DNA of 35,549 bases from Clostridia bacterium (GTDB taxonomy: Bacteria; Bacillota; Clostridia; Oscillospirales; CAG-272), in assembly GCA_017407225.1 (NCBI GenBank), contig JAFQWY010000344.1, positions 1 through 35,549 of the forward strand. Reading direction: 5' to 3'. Below are positions 34,289 to 35,549 of the stretch, one piece after another. The translations under genes were made by a program, and so were the position numbers. Within the stretch, counting starts at the first letter, position 1; the number at the start of each line of letters is the position of its first letter. The notes under the pieces are model-generated. The model saw nothing but the letters and a program-made list of their open reading frames with translations, was not told the origin of the DNA and did not search any database.

Positions 34289-35549
34289 ATGGTTATTACC
34301 GATTTTCTCGAACGAAATGCCCGTCTTCATCCCGATGACGTGGCTCTGGTGGAGATCAACCCCGCCAACCAGCCCAATCCCAATACCACATGGCGCGAAT
34401 TTTCCCTGATTGAATCCACTCCCGGCGGCAAGTACCGTCGTGAAATGACCTGGCGCGATTTTGACGTAAAGGCCAACCGCTTTGCCAATCTGCTGATGAC
34501 CCGCGGTGTCAAGAAGGGTGACAAGGTTGCCATCCTTCTGATGAACTGTCTGGAATGGCTGCCCATCTACTTCGGTGTACTGAAAACCGGCGCGCTGGCG
34601 GTTCCCATGAACTACCGTTACTCCGCTGACGAAATCAAATACTGCTCCGAGCTGGCGGATGTCTCCGTTCTTGTCTTCGGTCCCGAATTCACCGAACGTG
34701 TGGAATCCGTATTCATGGAACTGCCCATGCTGAAGAACCGCTTCTTCGTCGGCAAGGACGTTCCCGCATTCGCTGACAGCTACGATGAAATGGTAACCTA
34801 CTGCTCCTCCATGGCTCCCGCTGTGGAATACGATGAAAACGATGACGCTGCCATCTACTTCTCTTCCGGTACCACCGGCTTCCCCAAGGCAATTCTTCAC
34901 CGTCATGCCGCACTGGTATCTTCCTGCCAGACCGAACAGAATCACCACGGTCAGACAAGGGACGACGTGTTCCTCTGCATTCCTCCGCTGTATCATACCG
35001 GCGCAAAGATGCACTGGTTCGGCAGCCTTCTCTCCTGCAGCCGTGCGGTCATCCTCAAGGGCGTATCCCCCGAATGGATCCTCCGCGCCGTATCCGAAGA
35101 ACGTGCCACCATCGTATGGCTTCTGGTTCCGTGGGCGCAGGATATCCTGGATGCCATCGACCGCGGCGACGTGGATCTGGCGGACTACCGTCTGTCCCAG
35201 TGGAGACTGATGCACATCGGTGCACAGCCCGTTCCCCCGTCCCTCATCAAGCGCTGGAAAGCCGTATTCCCGGATCACGACTATGACACCAACTACGGTC
35301 TGTCCGAATCCATCGGTCCCGGCTGTGTTCATCTTGGCGTTGAAAACATCCACAAGGTCGGTGCAATCGGTGTTCCCGGCCATCTGTGGGAAGCTGAAAT
35401 TGTCAACCCTGACGGTGATCCCGTGGAAGGGGAAGAAGTGGGCGAACTGATCGTCAAGGGCCCCGGTGTCATGAAGTGCTACTATAAGAACGAAAAAGCT
35501 ACCGACGAAATTCTCAAGAACGGCTGGCTCTATACCGGCGACATGGCAA
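34289..35549 (+). CDS. ANL-superfamily acid-CoA ligase, N-terminal part (cut by window end)
   Basis: About 420 codons from MVITDFLERN, AGAAAGGAT about 9 nt upstream. Acyl- or aryl-CoA synthetases activate a carboxylic acid with ATP to an acyl-AMP and then a thioester. Core motifs: MTWRDFDVKANRFANLL, the P-loop YFSSGTTGFPKAILHRH (A3), PPLYHTGAKMHW, NYGLSES (A5) and GWLYTGDMA (A7 start, where the window ends). The small C-terminal domain with the catalytic Lys is outside. The substrate is not readable from the sequence. The Tyr T-box upstream points to an acid related to tyrosine, for example 4-hydroxyphenylacetate, but a fatty acid ligase is also possible. Confidence 0.88.
   Translation, partial: MVITDFLERNARLHPDDVALVEINPANQPNPNTTWREFSLIESTPGGKYRREMTWRDFDVKANRFANLLMTRGVKKGDKVAILLMNCLEWLPIYFGVLKTGALAVPMNYRYSADEIKYCSELADVSVLVFGPEFTERVESVFMELPMLKNRFFVGKDVPAFADSYDEMVTYCSSMAPAVEYDENDDAAIYFSSGTTGFPKAILHRHAALVSSCQTEQNHHGQTRDDVFLCIPPLYHTGAKMHWFGSLLSCSRAVILKGVSPEWILRAVSEERATIVWLLVPWAQDILDAIDRGDVDLADYRLSQWRLMHIGAQPVPPSLIKRWKAVFPDHDYDTNYGLSESIGPGCVHLGVENIHKVGAIGVPGHLWEAEIVNPDGDPVEGEEVGELIVKGPGVMKCYYKNEKATDEILKNGWLYTGDMA

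Overview
The window looks like a piece of chromosome from a Gram-positive, probably anaerobic and spore-forming member of the Clostridia (Oscillospiraceae or Ruminococcaceae-like, probably uncultured gut or rumen). The reasons are strong AGGAGG-type ribosome binding sites, sigma-A promoters (TTGACA-17-TATAAT), a T-box riboswitch, a CwlD-type amidase, and the mix of gene families. This placement is inferred from gene content; no 16S or phylogenetic evidence is available here. No tRNA, rRNA, IS element, prophage or CRISPR array was seen. The only broken gene is an aminotransferase with one in-frame stop.

Layout. (1) 1-4.2 kb: the 5' part of aspS (minus), a MazG-like pyrophosphohydrolase fused to a degenerate HAD domain (minus), an XRE regulator (plus), and a NUDIX hydrolase and amidohydrolase pair (minus). 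(2) 4.4-9.7 kb, plus strand: the interrupted aminotransferase, inorganic pyrophosphatase (with a hairpin between SD and ATG), obg, araD, and two unrecognised genes that each overlap their upstream neighbour by 4 nt. (3) 9.8-16.0 kb, minus strand: recG, a 66-residue Cys-rich protein, a GH36 alpha-galactosidase and a heparinase II/III-like protein, closely spaced. (4) 16.2-18.1 kb: a PPK2-type polyphosphate kinase and an unusual fusion of a chloramphenicol-phosphotransferase-like kinase, an unrecognised domain and a small PPase-like domain. (5) 18.2-25.4 kb: a compact aromatic operon, aroF-tyrA-aroB-aroA-aroC-aroE/aroK-aroQ. It has a sigma-A promoter, a 17-residue leader peptide containing five Tyr and two Phe, and an intrinsic terminator before the first gene. 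(6) 25.5-33.9 kb: sugar O-acetyltransferase, an FtsX-type ABC permease with its ATPase, an AraC/GyrI-like regulator, a CwlD-like amidase, radA and a nucleotidyltransferase-domain protein. (7) 33.95 kb to the end: a T-box riboswitch whose specifier reads UAC (Tyr), upstream of an acyl-CoA-synthetase-like (ANL) enzyme cut by the window end.

How the parts connect. The aro operon carries all seven shikimate-pathway steps from erythrose-4-P plus PEP to chorismate, together with prephenate dehydrogenase. Its leader is suited to sensing charged Tyr and Phe tRNA by ribosome stalling. About 8.5 kb after the operon ends, a second and mechanistically different tyrosine sensor (T-box) controls an acid-CoA ligase. 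One coherent reading is that this organism makes tyrosine both de novo and by activating an aryl acid such as 4-hydroxyphenylacetate, with both routes governed by tRNA-Tyr charging. That reading is an inference. The two regulatory elements themselves are visible in the sequence.
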